From: Blastococcus sp. URHD0036
GTDB lineage: Bacteria > Actinomycetota > Actinomycetes > Mycobacteriales > Geodermatophilaceae
Assembly (NCBI RefSeq): GCF_000701365.1
Contig: NZ_JNIK01000011.1
Location: 372,001 to 436,000 of the forward strand
Length of the DNA stretch: 64,000 bases
Reading direction: 5' to 3'
Part shown: in pieces, positions 48,234 through 57,221 of the stretch
How positions within the stretch are numbered: the first letter of the stretch is position 1
Layout: every line of letters begins with the position of its first letter
Program-made: the position numbers and the translations under genes
Notes under the pieces: model-generated
What the model saw: the letters and a program-made list of their open reading frames with translations, nothing else
Told to the model about the DNA's origin: nothing
The model's database searches: none

Positions 48234-48662
48234 ATGACCGATCCCGATCCCCGCCTGCTCGAGTTCGTCGCCGGCCGGAAGTGGGACGTGCTGGCCACGG
48301 TCAAGCGCGACGGCCGGCCGCAGCTGTCCAACATCGGCTACGCCTACGACCCCGACCAGCAGCTGTTCCGCGTCTCGGTGACCGCCGACCGGGCCAAGAC
48401 GCGCAACCTCGAGCGGGACGCGCGGCTCACGCTGCACGTCTCGTCCGACGACTTCTGGACGTGGGCCGCCGTCGAGGGCACCGCCGACCTGACGCCGGTG
48501 ACCACCGATCCGCACGACGCGGCGGCGGACGAGCTCGTGGCCTACTACCGCGGCATCAGCGGCGAGCACGACGACTGGGACGACTACCGCGCCGCCATGG
48601 TCCGGGACCGCCGGCTCGTCGTCCGCTTCCGCCCCGAGCACGTCTACGGCCAGCTGCCCTAG
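48234..48662 (+). CDS. PPOX-class F420-dependent oxidoreductase
   Basis: 142 residues. Split-barrel flavin/F420-binding protein of the pyridoxamine-phosphate-oxidase-like class: KWDVLATVKRDGRPQLSNIGYAYD, FRVSVTADRAKTRNLERDARLTLHVS, ELVAYYRGISGEHDDWDDYRAAM, and VRFRPEHVYGQLP. This set of motifs fits the TIGR03618-type F420-dependent proteins. The substrate is unknown; co-transcription with pirins suggests response to aromatic or quinone compounds. Confidence 0.88.
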   Translation: MTDPDPRLLEFVAGRKWDVLATVKRDGRPQLSNIGYAYDPDQQLFRVSVTADRAKTRNLERDARLTLHVSSDDFWTWAAVEGTADLTPVTTDPHDAAADELVAYYRGISGEHDDWDDYRAAMVRDRRLVVRFRPEHVYGQLP

Positions 48663-48665
48663 ACC

Positions 48666-49427
48666 TCACCCCTCCGGCTGGACCTCCATGACGGAGAAGG
48701 CGGCGCCCCAGGGGTCGCCCACGACGGCGAAGCGGCCGTAGGGGCTGTCCTGGGCCGGCATGAGGACCCGGCCGCCCGCAGCCGTGACCGCGGCGACCGT
48801 CTCGTCGGTCGAGCCGACCGCGAAGCAGACGGACCAGCCCTTCGGCAGGTCGGGCTGGGCCGGGCCGAGACCGCCCAGCGGTCGCTCCCCGGTGGCGAAG
48901 GTGGCGTAGCCGCCCATGTCGGGGATCTCGTCGAAGCGGAAGCCGAAGACCTGCGAGTAGAAGGTCTGCGCCCCGGCCACGTCGTCGACCGCGGCCTCCT
49001 CCCAGGTCAGCGACCCCGGCTCGTTGAACAGCCCGACGCCGGTGTGCTGACCGGACTGCCACAGCCCGAACGCGTACCCCTGCGGGTCGCGCGCGATGAC
49101 CATCGTGCCCATCGGGCCGACCTCCATCGGCTCCACGACGACGGCGCCGCCGGCCTCGCGGATCGCCGCGGCGGTCGCGGCCGCGTCGTCGGTGGAGAAG
49201 TACAGCGTCCAGCTCGGCGGGTCCGCCGGGTCCATCACCGGCCCCATGCCGGCCACCTGACGGCCGTCGCGCTCGGCGTTCAGGTAGCCCCCGTACTCCG
49301 GGTCGCCACCGGTGTAGGACCAGCCGAACAGCGACCCGTAGAACTGGCGGGCAGCGTCGATGTCCTTGGCGCCGTAGTCCAGCCAGCACGGCGTGCCGGC
49401 CGGCCAGGCGGTGTCCTGTGTGGGCAT
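48666..49427 (-). CDS. VOC (glyoxalase/bleomycin resistance) family protein
   Basis: 253 residues made of two VOC modules: PCWLDYGAKDIDAARQFYGSLFGW at the N-terminus and WEEAAVDDVAGAQTFYSQVFGFRF at about residue 140. Each ends with DPQGYAFGLWQ or DPWGAAFSVME. ATG after GGAGGAGG. Common in actinobacteria; ligand unknown. Ends 3 bp from the convergent PPOX gene, with no hairpin between them. Confidence 0.9.
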   Translation of the reverse strand: MPTQDTAWPAGTPCWLDYGAKDIDAARQFYGSLFGWSYTGGDPEYGGYLNAERDGRQVAGMGPVMDPADPPSWTLYFSTDDAAATAAAIREAGGAVVVEPMEVGPMGTMVIARDPQGYAFGLWQSGQHTGVGLFNEPGSLTWEEAAVDDVAGAQTFYSQVFGFRFDEIPDMGGYATFATGERPLGGLGPAQPDLPKGWSVCFAVGSTDETVAAVTAAGGRVLMPAQDSPYGRFAVVGDPWGAAFSVMEVQPEG

Positions 49428-49487
49428 GACTCCTCCTCCGGTGTGGGAGAGGTCACCGTGGCACCGTCGTGCGACAGTTCCCAGGGG

Positions 49488-50585
49488 TCAGGCCGCGCGG
49501 GCCGTCGTCCCCAGCAGCGGCAGGACCTCCTCGCCGACCCGCCACGCCTCCTCCAGGTGCGGCCAGCCCGACAGCACGAACTCGTCGAAGCCCAGCGCGG
49601 CGTACTCCGCGATCCGCTCCGCGACCTGCTCGTGGCTGCCGATCAGCGCGGTCGCCGCGCCCTCCCGGACCAGGCCGATCCCCGCCCACAGGCCCGGTGC
49701 GATCTCCAGCGAGCGGGCACCGTCCCCGGCGCTCCCCCCGTGCAGCGCGGTCATCCGCGCCTGGCCCACCGAGTCCATCCGGGCGAAACGCTGCTGCGCC
49801 GCGGCGATCGCCGCCGGCGACATCTGGGCGAGCATCCGGTCGGCCTCGGCCCACGCCTCCTCCGGGGTGTCCCGGCTGACGACGTGGAGCCGCAGCCCGA
49901 ACCGCACCTCGCGGCCGGCCGCCGCCGCCTTCTCCCGGACCCGGTCCAGCCGGACGGCGACCTGTGCCGGCGGCTCCCCCCAGGTCAAGTAGGTGTCGAC
50001 CAGGCGCGCGGTCACGTCCTCCGCCGGGCCCGAGGCGCCGCCGAGGTAGATCGGCGGCACCGGGTCTGGCGGCGAGGCCAGCCCACCGCCCTCCACGGTG
50101 AAGTACTCGCCCGCGAAGTCCACCGGCCCGCCGGCGAAGCACGCGCGCAGCACCTCGAGGAACTCCCCGGTCCGCGCGTAACGGGCGTCGTGACCGAGGA
50201 AGTCGCCGTAGGCCCGCTGCTCGACCGGGTCGCCCCCGGTGACGACGTTGAGCCGCAGCCGGCCACCGGACAGCCGCTGGAACGTCGCCGCCTGCTGCGC
50301 GGCGAGCGTCGGCAGCGTGAAGCCGGGCCGGAACGCGACGAGGAAGTGCAGCCGCTCGGTCAGCGCGGCCAGCGCCCCGCAGACCACCCACGGGTCCTCG
50401 CACCCGGAGCCGACCGGGGTCAGCACGGCCTCGAAGCCCGACTGCTCGGCGGCCCGGGCCACCGACGACAGGTACGCCAGCGTCGGCCGGCGGCTCAGCG
50501 CCGTGGGGTCCGACCCGCGGGCGGTCGTCACCGGGTTGACGGCGCGGCCGTCACCGCGGGTGGGCAGGAACCAGGAGAACTGCAC
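49488..50585 (-). CDS. ssuD: FMNH2-dependent alkanesulfonate monooxygenase (SsuD-like)
   Basis: 365 residues, GTG start. Luciferase-like monooxygenase fold with SsuD hallmarks: FSWFLPTRGDG, VLTPVGSGCEDPWVV (SsuD Cys region), GGRLRLNVVTGGDP, YARTGEFLEVLRACF, and PPIYLGGASGPAEDV. Releases sulfite from alkanesulfonates with FMNH2 and O2. No ssuE flavin reductase is in the window. Divergent from the ssuCAB-tauD genes across a 305-bp region that carries promoters in both directions (minus-strand TATGGT at 50629 to 50624). Confidence 0.9.
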   Translation of the reverse strand: MQFSWFLPTRGDGRAVNPVTTARGSDPTALSRRPTLAYLSSVARAAEQSGFEAVLTPVGSGCEDPWVVCGALAALTERLHFLVAFRPGFTLPTLAAQQAATFQRLSGGRLRLNVVTGGDPVEQRAYGDFLGHDARYARTGEFLEVLRACFAGGPVDFAGEYFTVEGGGLASPPDPVPPIYLGGASGPAEDVTARLVDTYLTWGEPPAQVAVRLDRVREKAAAAGREVRFGLRLHVVSRDTPEEAWAEADRMLAQMSPAAIAAAQQRFARMDSVGQARMTALHGGSAGDGARSLEIAPGLWAGIGLVREGAATALIGSHEQVAERIAEYAALGFDEFVLSGWPHLEEAWRVGEEVLPLLGTTARAA

Positions 50586-50644
50586 GGGGGTCCTCGGGGG
50601 CGTGGAGGGGTGGAGGCGGGCAAACCATACTTAACCGATGGGAT

Positions 50645-50674
50645 TTGACGGGATAGCCCTCGGCGGCCTACCGT
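50645..50674 (+). promoter_or_regulatory. ssu operon promoter
   Basis: -35 TTGACG (50645-50650), 18-bp spacer, -10 TACCGT (50669-50674): the best sigma-70-type promoter in the window. The surrounding 50620-50660 is unusually A/T-rich and also contains the ssuD promoter box on the other strand. Confidence 0.65.
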
Positions 50675-50730
50675 CCGCGGTCGTCGACCCCGGGACGCCC
50701 GTCCCGCCCCAGCCGGAGAGGAGTGCGCGC

Positions 50731-50808
50731 ATGGCCCCCGCCCCGCTCACCTCCCGGCGCACGGTCGACCACGCGCTCGTCGCCAGCGCGCTCTGTCGCC
50801 GCTCCTGA
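50731..50808 (+). CDS. Sulfur-metabolism leader peptide
   Basis: 25 codons, ATG after GGAGAGG. The product contains LTSRRTVDHALVASALCRR, matching the actinobacterial 'putative leader peptide' pattern LTxRxHVDL-xRxxSAxCR found ahead of sulfonate, sulfate and cysteine genes, and ends Cys-Arg-Arg-Ser. The Cys codon TGT sits four codons before the stop, so ribosome pausing at low Cys-tRNA is the likely signal. It lies 82 nt before ssuC. Confidence 0.8.
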   Translation: MAPAPLTSRRTVDHALVASALCRRS

Positions 50809-50890
50809 GCCCGACCCCCCGGCGCCCGCCTCCCGTGCGGGTGCCTCCCTCGACGTGCGGCCAGCGCCGGCGTCCACCCCCAGGAGCACC

Positions 50891-51760
50891 GTGTCCGCCC
50901 TGCTGTCCGCCCCCGTCGCCGAGACCGCGCTCGCCGAGCCGACGACGGCCGCCGCCCGGCGCCGCCGCGGCTCCGGCCGCTGGCAGCGCGTCGGTGTGCG
51001 CGTCCTCGCCACGGCCGCCCTGCTCGGTCTCTGGCAGCTGCTGTTCTCCCTCGAGATCTGGAACCCGGTGCTGCTGCCCTCGCCGGGCGCGGTCTGGGAC
51101 GCGTTCATCCGGACCTCGACCACCCACGACGACGGCACGGTCGGCTACCAGGGGAAGCTCCTGATCGAGCACCTCGCGATCAGCCTCGGCCGCATCGCCC
51201 TCGGGTCCGTCCTCGGCATCGCCGGCGGGCTGGTCATCGGCCTGCTGATGGGCACCCTCCCGTGGTTCCGCATCGTGGTCGAGCCGTGGGTGTCCTTCAT
51301 CCGCGTGCTGCCACCGCTGGCCTACTTCAGCCTCCTGATCATCTGGCTGGGCATCGACGAGTCCCCGAAGATCTGGCTGCTGGCGATCGCCGCCATGCCG
51401 CCGGTCGCCGTCGCCACCGCGGCGGCCGTCGTCGGAGCGCCCACGGCCCTGGTCGAGGCCGCCCGCGCCATGGGCGCCCGCGGCTGGCAGGTCACCACGA
51501 CCGTCGTCCTGCCCGCGGCGCTGCCCGAGATCGCCACCGGCATCCGGCTGGCCGTCGGCATCGCGTACTCGTCCCTGGTCGCGGCCGAGACGGTGAACGG
51601 CCTGCCCGGCATCGGCGGGATGATCCGCCAGGCGCAGACCTACCTCCAGTCCGACGTCGTGATCCTCGGACTGTTCGCCATCGGCCTCTCCGGCCTGGCC
51701 ATCGACGGCGTCCTGCGCGCCATCGAGCGCCGCGTCCTCCCCTGGCGTGGCCGCGCCTGA
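50891..51760 (+). CDS. ssuC: Sulfonate/taurine ABC transporter permease
   Basis: 289 residues, GTG after CAGGAG. About six membrane helices and the permease EAA loop EAARAMGARGWQVTTTVVLPAALPEIATGIRL in outline. SsuC/TauC family. First transporter gene after the leader peptide; gene order C-A-B differs from the E. coli ssuEADCB order. Confidence 0.92.
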   Translation: MSALLSAPVAETALAEPTTAAARRRRGSGRWQRVGVRVLATAALLGLWQLLFSLEIWNPVLLPSPGAVWDAFIRTSTTHDDGTVGYQGKLLIEHLAISLGRIALGSVLGIAGGLVIGLLMGTLPWFRIVVEPWVSFIRVLPPLAYFSLLIIWLGIDESPKIWLLAIAAMPPVAVATAAAVVGAPTALVEAARAMGARGWQVTTTVVLPAALPEIATGIRLAVGIAYSSLVAAETVNGLPGIGGMIRQAQTYLQSDVVILGLFAIGLSGLAIDGVLRAIERRVLPWRGRA

Positions 51761-51839
51761 CCTCCCCGGCCACCCCGCACCGAACCCGCTGCGTGCCGTC
51801 CGGCACCGCCGCGCCCCCCGAGAAGAGGACCCACCTCGC

Positions 51840-52904
51840 ATGAGCACGCCCCGCGGCTGGCGCCGACTCGCCGCCGCCCTCTCCCTGACCGCCCTCGTGA
51901 CCGGCCTCGCGGCCTGCGGCGACGACGACAACTCCTCCGGTGGGGACGGCGGCGAGAAGTCGATCCGCATCGCCTACCAGGCCTTCCCCAGCGGTGACCT
52001 GATCGTGAAGAACCAGGGCTGGCTGGAGGAGGCGCTGCCGGACTACGACATCGAGTGGACCCAGTTCGACTCCGGCGCCAGCATCAACACCGCCTTCGTC
52101 GCGGGCTCCGTCGACATCGCCGCGATCGGTTCCAGCCCGGTCGCCCGCGGCCTGTCCGCGCCGCTGGACATCCCGTACCAGGTGGCGTGGATCCTCGACG
52201 TCGCCGGTGACAACGAGGCGCTGGTGGCCCGCGAGGGCACCGGCATCGAGTCCGTCGAGGACCTCGCCGGCCACAAGGTCGCGACGCCGTTCAGCTCGAC
52301 CTCGCACTACAGCCTGCTCGCCGCACTCGACCAGGCCGGCGTCGACAGCGCGGACGTCGACCTGATCGACCTGCAGCCGCAGGACATCGTCGCCGCCTGG
52401 GACCAGGGCACCATCGACGCGGCCTACGTGTGGCTGCCCGCCCTGGACCAGCTCCGCGGGTCCGGCACCGACCTCATCAGCAGCCGGGAGCTCGCCACGA
52501 ACGGCAAGCCGACCCTGGACCTCGGCGTGGCCTCGACCGAGTTCATCGAGGGCGACCCCGAGGCCATCTCGGCCTGGCGGCAGGTCGAGGCCCGCGCGCT
52601 GCGGCTGATCGCCGACGACCCGGACGCCGCCGCCCAGGCCGTCGCCGAGGAACTGGGCATCGACCCCGCGGACGCCGCCGACCAGCTCACCCAGGGCGTG
52701 TTCCTCGACCCGACGGAGCTGACCAGCGAGGAGTGGCTGGGCACCCCGGACGCACCGGGCAACCTGGCCGCGAACCTCGAGGACGCCGCGCAGTTCCTCG
52801 TCGAGCAGCAGCAGATCCCCGAGGCCCCGTCCCTGGAGGACCTCCAGGACGCGATCTACCGCGAGGGACTCGAGGACGACGTGGCAGCGAGCGCCGGTGA
52901 CTAG
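51840..52904 (+). CDS. ssuA: Sulfonate/taurine ABC transporter substrate-binding lipoprotein
   Basis: 354 residues. Lipoprotein signal ending LVTGLAACG, then a Type II periplasmic-binding fold with [37 protein letters not shown], and [16 protein letters not shown]. Closest in pattern to TauA. Captures sulfonates for the SsuCB transporter. Its last 8 nt overlap ssuB. Confidence 0.9.
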   Translation: MSTPRGWRRLAAALSLTALVTGLAACGDDDNSSGGDGGEKSIRIAYQAFPSGDLIVKNQGWLEEALPDYDIEWTQFDSGASINTAFVAGSVDIAAIGSSPVARGLSAPLDIPYQVAWILDVAGDNEALVAREGTGIESVEDLAGHKVATPFSSTSHYSLLAALDQAGVDSADVDLIDLQPQDIVAAWDQGTIDAAYVWLPALDQLRGSGTDLISSRELATNGKPTLDLGVASTEFIEGDPEAISAWRQVEARALRLIADDPDAAAQAVAEELGIDPADAADQLTQGVFLDPTELTSEEWLGTPDAPGNLAANLEDAAQFLVEQQQIPEAPSLEDLQDAIYREGLEDDVAASAGD

Positions 52905-53739
52905 GACGACCGACAGGACGCCGTTCCCGGCCGGGGACTCCTCCCCGGCCGGGGCGGCGCCCCTGCGCACCGGAGGGGCGCCGCTGTCGATCTCCGCCGT
53001 CTCCCACTCCTACGGCAAGGGAGCGGACGCCGTCCCCGCCCTCGGGCCCGTGTCGCTGGAGGTGCCGGCCGGCGAGTTCCTCGTCCTGGTCGGCCCCTCC
53101 GGCTGTGGCAAGAGCACCCTGCTGCGCCTGCTCGCCGGCTTCGAGGCGCCCACGAGCGGCCGGCTGCTGGTCGGCGGCGAGGAGCCCGAGCCCGGCCGGC
53201 AGGCCGGTGTGGTGTTCCAGCAGGCGCGGCTGCTGCCCTGGCGGACCGTCGGCGGCAACGTCGACCTGGCGCTGCGGCTGGCCGGGGTGCCGCGCGAGCA
53301 GCGCCCCGCCCGCGTCGAGCAGCTGCTGGACCGGGTGGGCCTGGCCGGCACCGCCGGGCGCCGCACCTGGGAGATCTCCGGCGGCCAGCAGCAGCGGGTC
53401 GCGATCGCCCGCGCCCTGGCCGGGTCCGCGCCCGTCCTGCTGCTCGACGAGCCGTTCGCCGCGCTCGACGCGCTCACCCGCGAACGGCTGCAGGAGGACG
53501 TCCGCCAGGTCTCGGCCGAGACCGGCAACACCTCGGTGTTCGTGACCCACAGCGTCGACGAGGCCGTGTTCCTCGGGTCCCGGGTCGTCGTCCTGACCCG
53601 GGCCCCGGGCACCGTCGCGCTCGACCTCGAGGTGCCTCTGCCGCGCTCCGGGCTCTCGCCCGACGACCTGCGCGGCCTGCCCGAGTACGCCGCCCTGCGC
53701 GCCGAGATCGGCGCCGCCGTCCGCTCCGTCGCCAGCTGA
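52897..53739 (+). CDS. ssuB: Sulfonate/taurine ABC transporter ATPase
   Basis: 280 residues, GTG start within ssuA. Walker [11 protein letters not shown]-loop [12 protein letters not shown], signature ISGGQQQR, Walker [13 protein letters not shown] and switch His [10 protein letters not shown]. NitT/TauT family ATPase. A 30-residue Pro/Gly/Ala-rich N-terminal extension precedes the domain. Confidence 0.94.
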   Translation: MTRTTDRTPFPAGDSSPAGAAPLRTGGAPLSISAVSHSYGKGADAVPALGPVSLEVPAGEFLVLVGPSGCGKSTLLRLLAGFEAPTSGRLLVGGEEPEPGRQAGVVFQQARLLPWRTVGGNVDLALRLAGVPREQRPARVEQLLDRVGLAGTAGRRTWEISGGQQQRVAIARALAGSAPVLLLDEPFAALDALTRERLQEDVRQVSAETGNTSVFVTHSVDEAVFLGSRVVVLTRAPGTVALDLEVPLPRSGLSPDDLRGLPEYAALRAEIGAAVRSVAS

Positions 53740-53759
53740 CCGCTCCGAAGGGACCCCGC

Positions 53760-54626
53760 ATGACTCTCACCACCGCCACCCGCGCGCTCGCCGTCGAGCG
53801 CCTCGGTGCGTACCACGGTGCCCGGATCACCGACGTCGACCTGGCCAGCGCGTCCGACGAGACGCTGGCCGCGGTCCGCGCCGCGCTGGTCGAGCACAAG
53901 GTGCTGTTCTTCCCCGCCCAGTCCCTCGACCCGGACAGTCAGGTGCTGCTGGGCCGGCGGCTGGGCGAGCTCACGCCCTCGCACCCCGTCGTCCGTGGGC
54001 TGGACGACGAGCACCCGGAGATCTACTCCCTCGACGCCGCCGACAACGGCTTCGCCGACACCTGGCACACCGACGTCACCTTCGTGCGCCGTCCTCCACT
54101 CGGCTCGATCCTGCGCGCCGTCCAGCTGCCCCCGCTGGGCGGGGACACCAACTGGGCCGACGCCGAGGCCGCGTACGCCTCGCTGTCGGCTCCGGTGCGG
54201 GCGCTGGCCGACCAGCTGACCGCGGTGCACGACGGCAACCGCGAGTGGGGCTACCACCTGGCCCAGCGCGGCGGGAACCAGTGGGAGGACTGCGAGTACA
54301 CCCGCCTGGAGCCGGTCGAGCACCCCGTCGTCCGGGTCCACCCGGAGACCGGACGGCGCAGCCTCTTCGTCAACCCGGGGTTCACGTCGCACATCGCCGG
54401 GGTGTCGGAGGCCGAGAGCCGCGGCCTGCTCGACGCGTTCTACGCGCACCTGACCAAGCCGGAACACATCGTGCGGCACCGCTGGGCGGCCGGGGACGTC
54501 GCGATGTGGGACAACCGCTCGACGCTGCACTACGCCAACCGCGACTACGGCGACTTCCGGCGGATCATGCACCGGGTGACGCTGCGCGGTGACGTGCCGG
54601 TCGGCCCGGCGGCGATCGCGGGCTGA
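53760..54626 (+). CDS. TauD-like 2-oxoglutarate/Fe(II) dioxygenase
   Basis: 288 residues. The 2-His-1-Asp iron site is visible as WHTDVTF plus the distal His in MHRVTLRG; the 2OG-binding Arg follows. TauD/AtsK family: oxygenolytic release of sulfite from taurine or other sulfonates or sulfate esters. Last gene of the ssu unit, complementing SsuD to broaden the substrate range. Confidence 0.9.
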   Translation: MTLTTATRALAVERLGAYHGARITDVDLASASDETLAAVRAALVEHKVLFFPAQSLDPDSQVLLGRRLGELTPSHPVVRGLDDEHPEIYSLDAADNGFADTWHTDVTFVRRPPLGSILRAVQLPPLGGDTNWADAEAAYASLSAPVRALADQLTAVHDGNREWGYHLAQRGGNQWEDCEYTRLEPVEHPVVRVHPETGRRSLFVNPGFTSHIAGVSEAESRGLLDAFYAHLTKPEHIVRHRWAAGDVAMWDNRSTLHYANRDYGDFRRIMHRVTLRGDVPVGPAAIAG

Positions 54627-54635
54627 CCTGATCCG

Positions 54636-54677
54636 AGCGCGTCCTCCCTCACGGTCTGCGGTGAGGGAGGACGCGCT
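54636..54677. terminator. Inverted repeat between tauD-like gene and TPM gene
   Basis: Perfect 17-bp arms AGCGCGTCCTCCCTCAC and complement with an 8-nt loop, between convergent genes. Sequence unrelated to families A and B. Confidence 0.8.
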
Positions 54678-54702
54678 GCGCCGAGGGGGGGACGACGCCG
54701 AG

Positions 54703-56727
54703 CTAGAAGCGGCCGCTGCCGCCGCGCCGGCCGCCACCTCCGCCGCCACCCCCGCCCCCACCGCCGTGCCGGCGACCGGATCCGCCGAACGAACCGCCGC
54801 GGTAGCCACCGCCGCCGCCACCCCCGCCGAAGAGGATCCCGCCGAGCACGAGGCTGCCGATGTCCGGCCCGCGGCCGTAGCCGGGGCCGGCGAACCCGCC
54901 GCCGTAGCCACCGCCGCCGTAGCCACCGCCGCCGTACCCGCCGCCGGAGTTCCAGCCGGAGACGTCGGACTGGGCCCGCTGCAGGGCCTGCCCGGCGAGG
55001 GCATCGGCCTGCTGCGCCTCCTGCAGCGCGCTGACCGGGTCGGTGGCGGCCAGCCCGCTCGCCGCCGACAGGTGCCGCTCGGCCTCCGCCAGCCGGGTGC
55101 GGGCCTCGGCCCCGACGGCGCCGCGGCGGGTGGCGATGAAGTCACCGGCGGCGGCGACGGTCGAGCGGGCGTTGAGCAGCGCCTGGTCGAGAGCGGCCGC
55201 GGCGCGGCGGGCGCGGGTCTGCGCGTCGCGGGCCACGCCCAGCGCCTGCTCCAGCGCGATGTCGGCCTCCTCCAGCCGGCGCAGCGCGGTGAACGGGTCG
55301 GGCAGCGCACCCCCGGTCGTCGCCATCGCCTCGTCGGCGGCCACGATCGCGGCCTCGGCCCGGGCGATCTGCGGCTGGAGGCCACTGCGGTCGCCGGACG
55401 CGACGAGCGCCCGCGCCTCGGCGAGGTCCTGCTCGGTGTCGGCACGCGCGGCCGGGATCCGCTGCACCGCCGCCTCGAGGTCGGTCGCCAGCCGGCCGAT
55501 CGCGTCGAGGAGCTGGCCGGTCTGCACGACCGCGTCCTCGGCGGCGCGGATGTCGCCGACCGCGTCACCGGGCTTCCCCGCGTCGAGGCCGGTGCGGGCC
55601 TCGGTGACCTCCTGCTCGGCCGCGGCGAGCCGGGCCCGCGCCTGCTCGAGGTTGTCGGCGACCGGGGCGATCGCGGCCGGGGCGTACCGGCGCTGCAGCT
55701 CGCCCATCCGCTGCTCGTCGGCGGGGAGCCGGCCGTGCAGCGCGGTGATCCGGGGAGCCAGCGCCTCCAGCGCCTGCGGCGCGTTCTTCTCGAGGTCGCG
55801 CAACTGGTCGAAGGCATCGGCCTGCGCGTCGAGCCGGGCGTCCGCGGCGGAGGTCAGCTGCAGCATCTCGGTGAGCATCGCGCGGGTGGTCGGCTCGTCC
55901 TCCGGGATCTCGTCGTCGAGCTGCTGGCGGAGCGTGAACGCGCGGGTCAGCTCCTGCCGGGACTGGGCGAGCGCTTCGGTGAAACCGGTGACGGCGTCCT
56001 CGCCGTACTGGAGCCGGGCGAAGTCCAGATCCAGCTGCGAGCTCTTGACCGCCTCGTCGAGCTCGAGCAGGGCGGAACTCGCCTGCCCCTGGAGCGCATC
56101 GGTCGGCACGCCGGCGTGCGGGTCGGGCTTCTCCAGCCGCTTCACATCGGGGGCGGCGGACCTGCGACGGCGGGACCGGACGACGAGATAGGCCCCGCCA
56201 CCGAGCACCGCCAGGCTGCCGACGACGGCCACGGTCCCCAGTCCGCCGCCTCCACCTCCGGTCGCGTTCCCCAGCCCCTCGGCGAAGGCCACGGCGCCGG
56301 CCGCCCAGTTCTCGTCGGTGAACTGCGGCTCGACGTCGTCGGCGAGGAAGTCGTCGACCTCCTCCGTCGTGATGTCCGCGTCAGCGTCGGGGCCGATCAC
56401 GTAGGAGTACGCACGGTCGTCCACGGCCACCGCGAGCAGGACGTCGGACGACTCCAGGTTCGACTGCACCGCCGTCGCGTCCACCCAGTCGTCGGGGTCG
56501 ATGCCGTCGAAGGACTCGACGAAGACGACGACCATCTCGACGCCGTCGTCGGACTGCAGCGTCGCCACGGCGTCCTCGACGTCGGACTGCTCGGAGTCGC
56601 TGAGCACGTCCGCCCGGTCGTCGACCTGCCCGACGACGTCGACGGGGGGCTCGGCGAGGGCGGCCGGCCCGGTCAGGACCACCGCCCCGGCGACGGCGAG
56701 GACGACGGAGAACCTGCGGAGGACCAC
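54703..56727 (-). CDS. TPM-domain membrane protein with Gly-rich tail
   Basis: 674 residues from the GTG at 56727: MVLRRFSVVLAVAGAVVL begins a signal peptide cut after ALA. The TPM domain follows (about 25-160; DDRADVLSDSEQSDVEDAVATL, GVEMVVVFVESFDG), then one helix (LGTVAVVGSLAVLGGGAYLVV) and about 400 residues of cytoplasmic, mostly helical, Ala/Glu-rich sequence. The Gly-rich tail has YGGGG repeats (15-bp DNA units near 54895-54950) and ends in poly-Gly. TPM proteins are linked to envelope stress and PSII repair in others; function here unknown. TAGGGT lies 7 nt before the GTG, supporting it over an upstream start at 56799. Confidence 0.85.
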   Translation of the reverse strand: MVLRRFSVVLAVAGAVVLTGPAALAEPPVDVVGQVDDRADVLSDSEQSDVEDAVATLQSDDGVEMVVVFVESFDGIDPDDWVDATAVQSNLESSDVLLAVAVDDRAYSYVIGPDADADITTEEVDDFLADDVEPQFTDENWAAGAVAFAEGLGNATGGGGGGLGTVAVVGSLAVLGGGAYLVVRSRRRRSAAPDVKRLEKPDPHAGVPTDALQGQASSALLELDEAVKSSQLDLDFARLQYGEDAVTGFTEALAQSRQELTRAFTLRQQLDDEIPEDEPTTRAMLTEMLQLTSAADARLDAQADAFDQLRDLEKNAPQALEALAPRITALHGRLPADEQRMGELQRRYAPAAIAPVADNLEQARARLAAAEQEVTEARTGLDAGKPGDAVGDIRAAEDAVVQTGQLLDAIGRLATDLEAAVQRIPAARADTEQDLAEARALVASGDRSGLQPQIARAEAAIVAADEAMATTGGALPDPFTALRRLEEADIALEQALGVARDAQTRARRAAAALDQALLNARSTVAAAGDFIATRRGAVGAEARTRLAEAERHLSAASGLAATDPVSALQEAQQADALAGQALQRAQSDVSGWNSGGGYGGGGYGGGGYGGGFAGPGYGRGPDIGSLVLGGILFGGGGGGGGYRGGSFGGSGRRHGGGGGGGGGGGGRRGGSGRF

Positions 56728-56734
56728 GATGGCG

Positions 56735-56740
56735 ACCCTA
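56735..56740 (-). promoter_or_regulatory. TPM gene -10 box (leaderless)
   Basis: Minus-strand TAGGGT (56740 to 56735) ends 7 nt before the GTG at 56727. Confidence 0.55.
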
Positions 56741-56819
56741 CCGACGGCCCACGGTCGAGGACGGCCGTGAGCGGGTAGGGCGCAGCAGACCGCACGCACA
56801 CGACCGAGTTGGAGACGAC

Positions 56820-57179
56820 ATGGCCGACGAGCCCGACCGCATCCCCGCCGCCGAGCTCCCCCCGGGGACGGTGCGCCGGGTCGGCGACTGGGCGGTGGGC
56901 GACCGCGGCGGCGCCTACTTCGCCGTCTCCCGCCGGTGCCGGCACCAGCTGGCCGACCTCTCGGAGGGCGAGCTCGACGCCGAGGGCTGCCTGGTCTGCC
57001 CGTGGCACCAGAGCCGCTACGACGTCCGCACCGGCGAGATGGTCAGCGGGCCGAAGGGGTTCCTCGGCTACCACGGGCCCACGCCGGGCTACACGCAGTT
57101 CGTCCGGAGCTACGGGAAGTACCTCAAGCTGCGCGTCCGCCGGGCCCTCCGCCGCGGCGACGACGTCGTCCTCGAGTAG
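56820..57179 (+). CDS. Rieske 2Fe-2S protein
   Basis: 119 residues, ATG after GGAGACGAC. The cluster motif is CRH...CPWH (C-x-H-x17-C-x2-H). Stand-alone soluble Rieske ferredoxin-like domain with a basic C-terminus (RVRRALRRGDD). No oxygenase or reductase partner is adjacent. Convergent with the peptide transporter ATPase; a family A repeat separates them. Confidence 0.9.
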   Translation: MADEPDRIPAAELPPGTVRRVGDWAVGDRGGAYFAVSRRCRHQLADLSEGELDAEGCLVCPWHQSRYDVRTGEMVSGPKGFLGYHGPTPGYTQFVRSYGKYLKLRVRRALRRGDDVVLE

Positions 57180-57180
57180 T

Positions 57181-57219
57181 GGAGTGCGACAGCGCAGGAA
57201 TCCTGCGCTGTCGCACTCC
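57181..57219. terminator. Bidirectional inverted repeat, family A copy 4
   Basis: Perfect 19-bp arms GGAGTGCGACAGCGCAGGA and complement around a single central A. Begins 2 nt after the Rieske stop and ends 3 nt before the stop of the convergent ABC gene. Confidence 0.85.
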
Positions 57220-57221
57220 GC

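Noticed and set aside
48660-48668. Terminator between the PPOX and VOC genes
   Set aside because: Only 3 bp separate the stops and no inverted repeat is present.
54703-54960. Gly-rich repeats of the TPM gene as a CRISPR-like or regulatory repeat
   Set aside because: The 15-bp periodicity is explained by YGGGG coding repeats, with no spacers.
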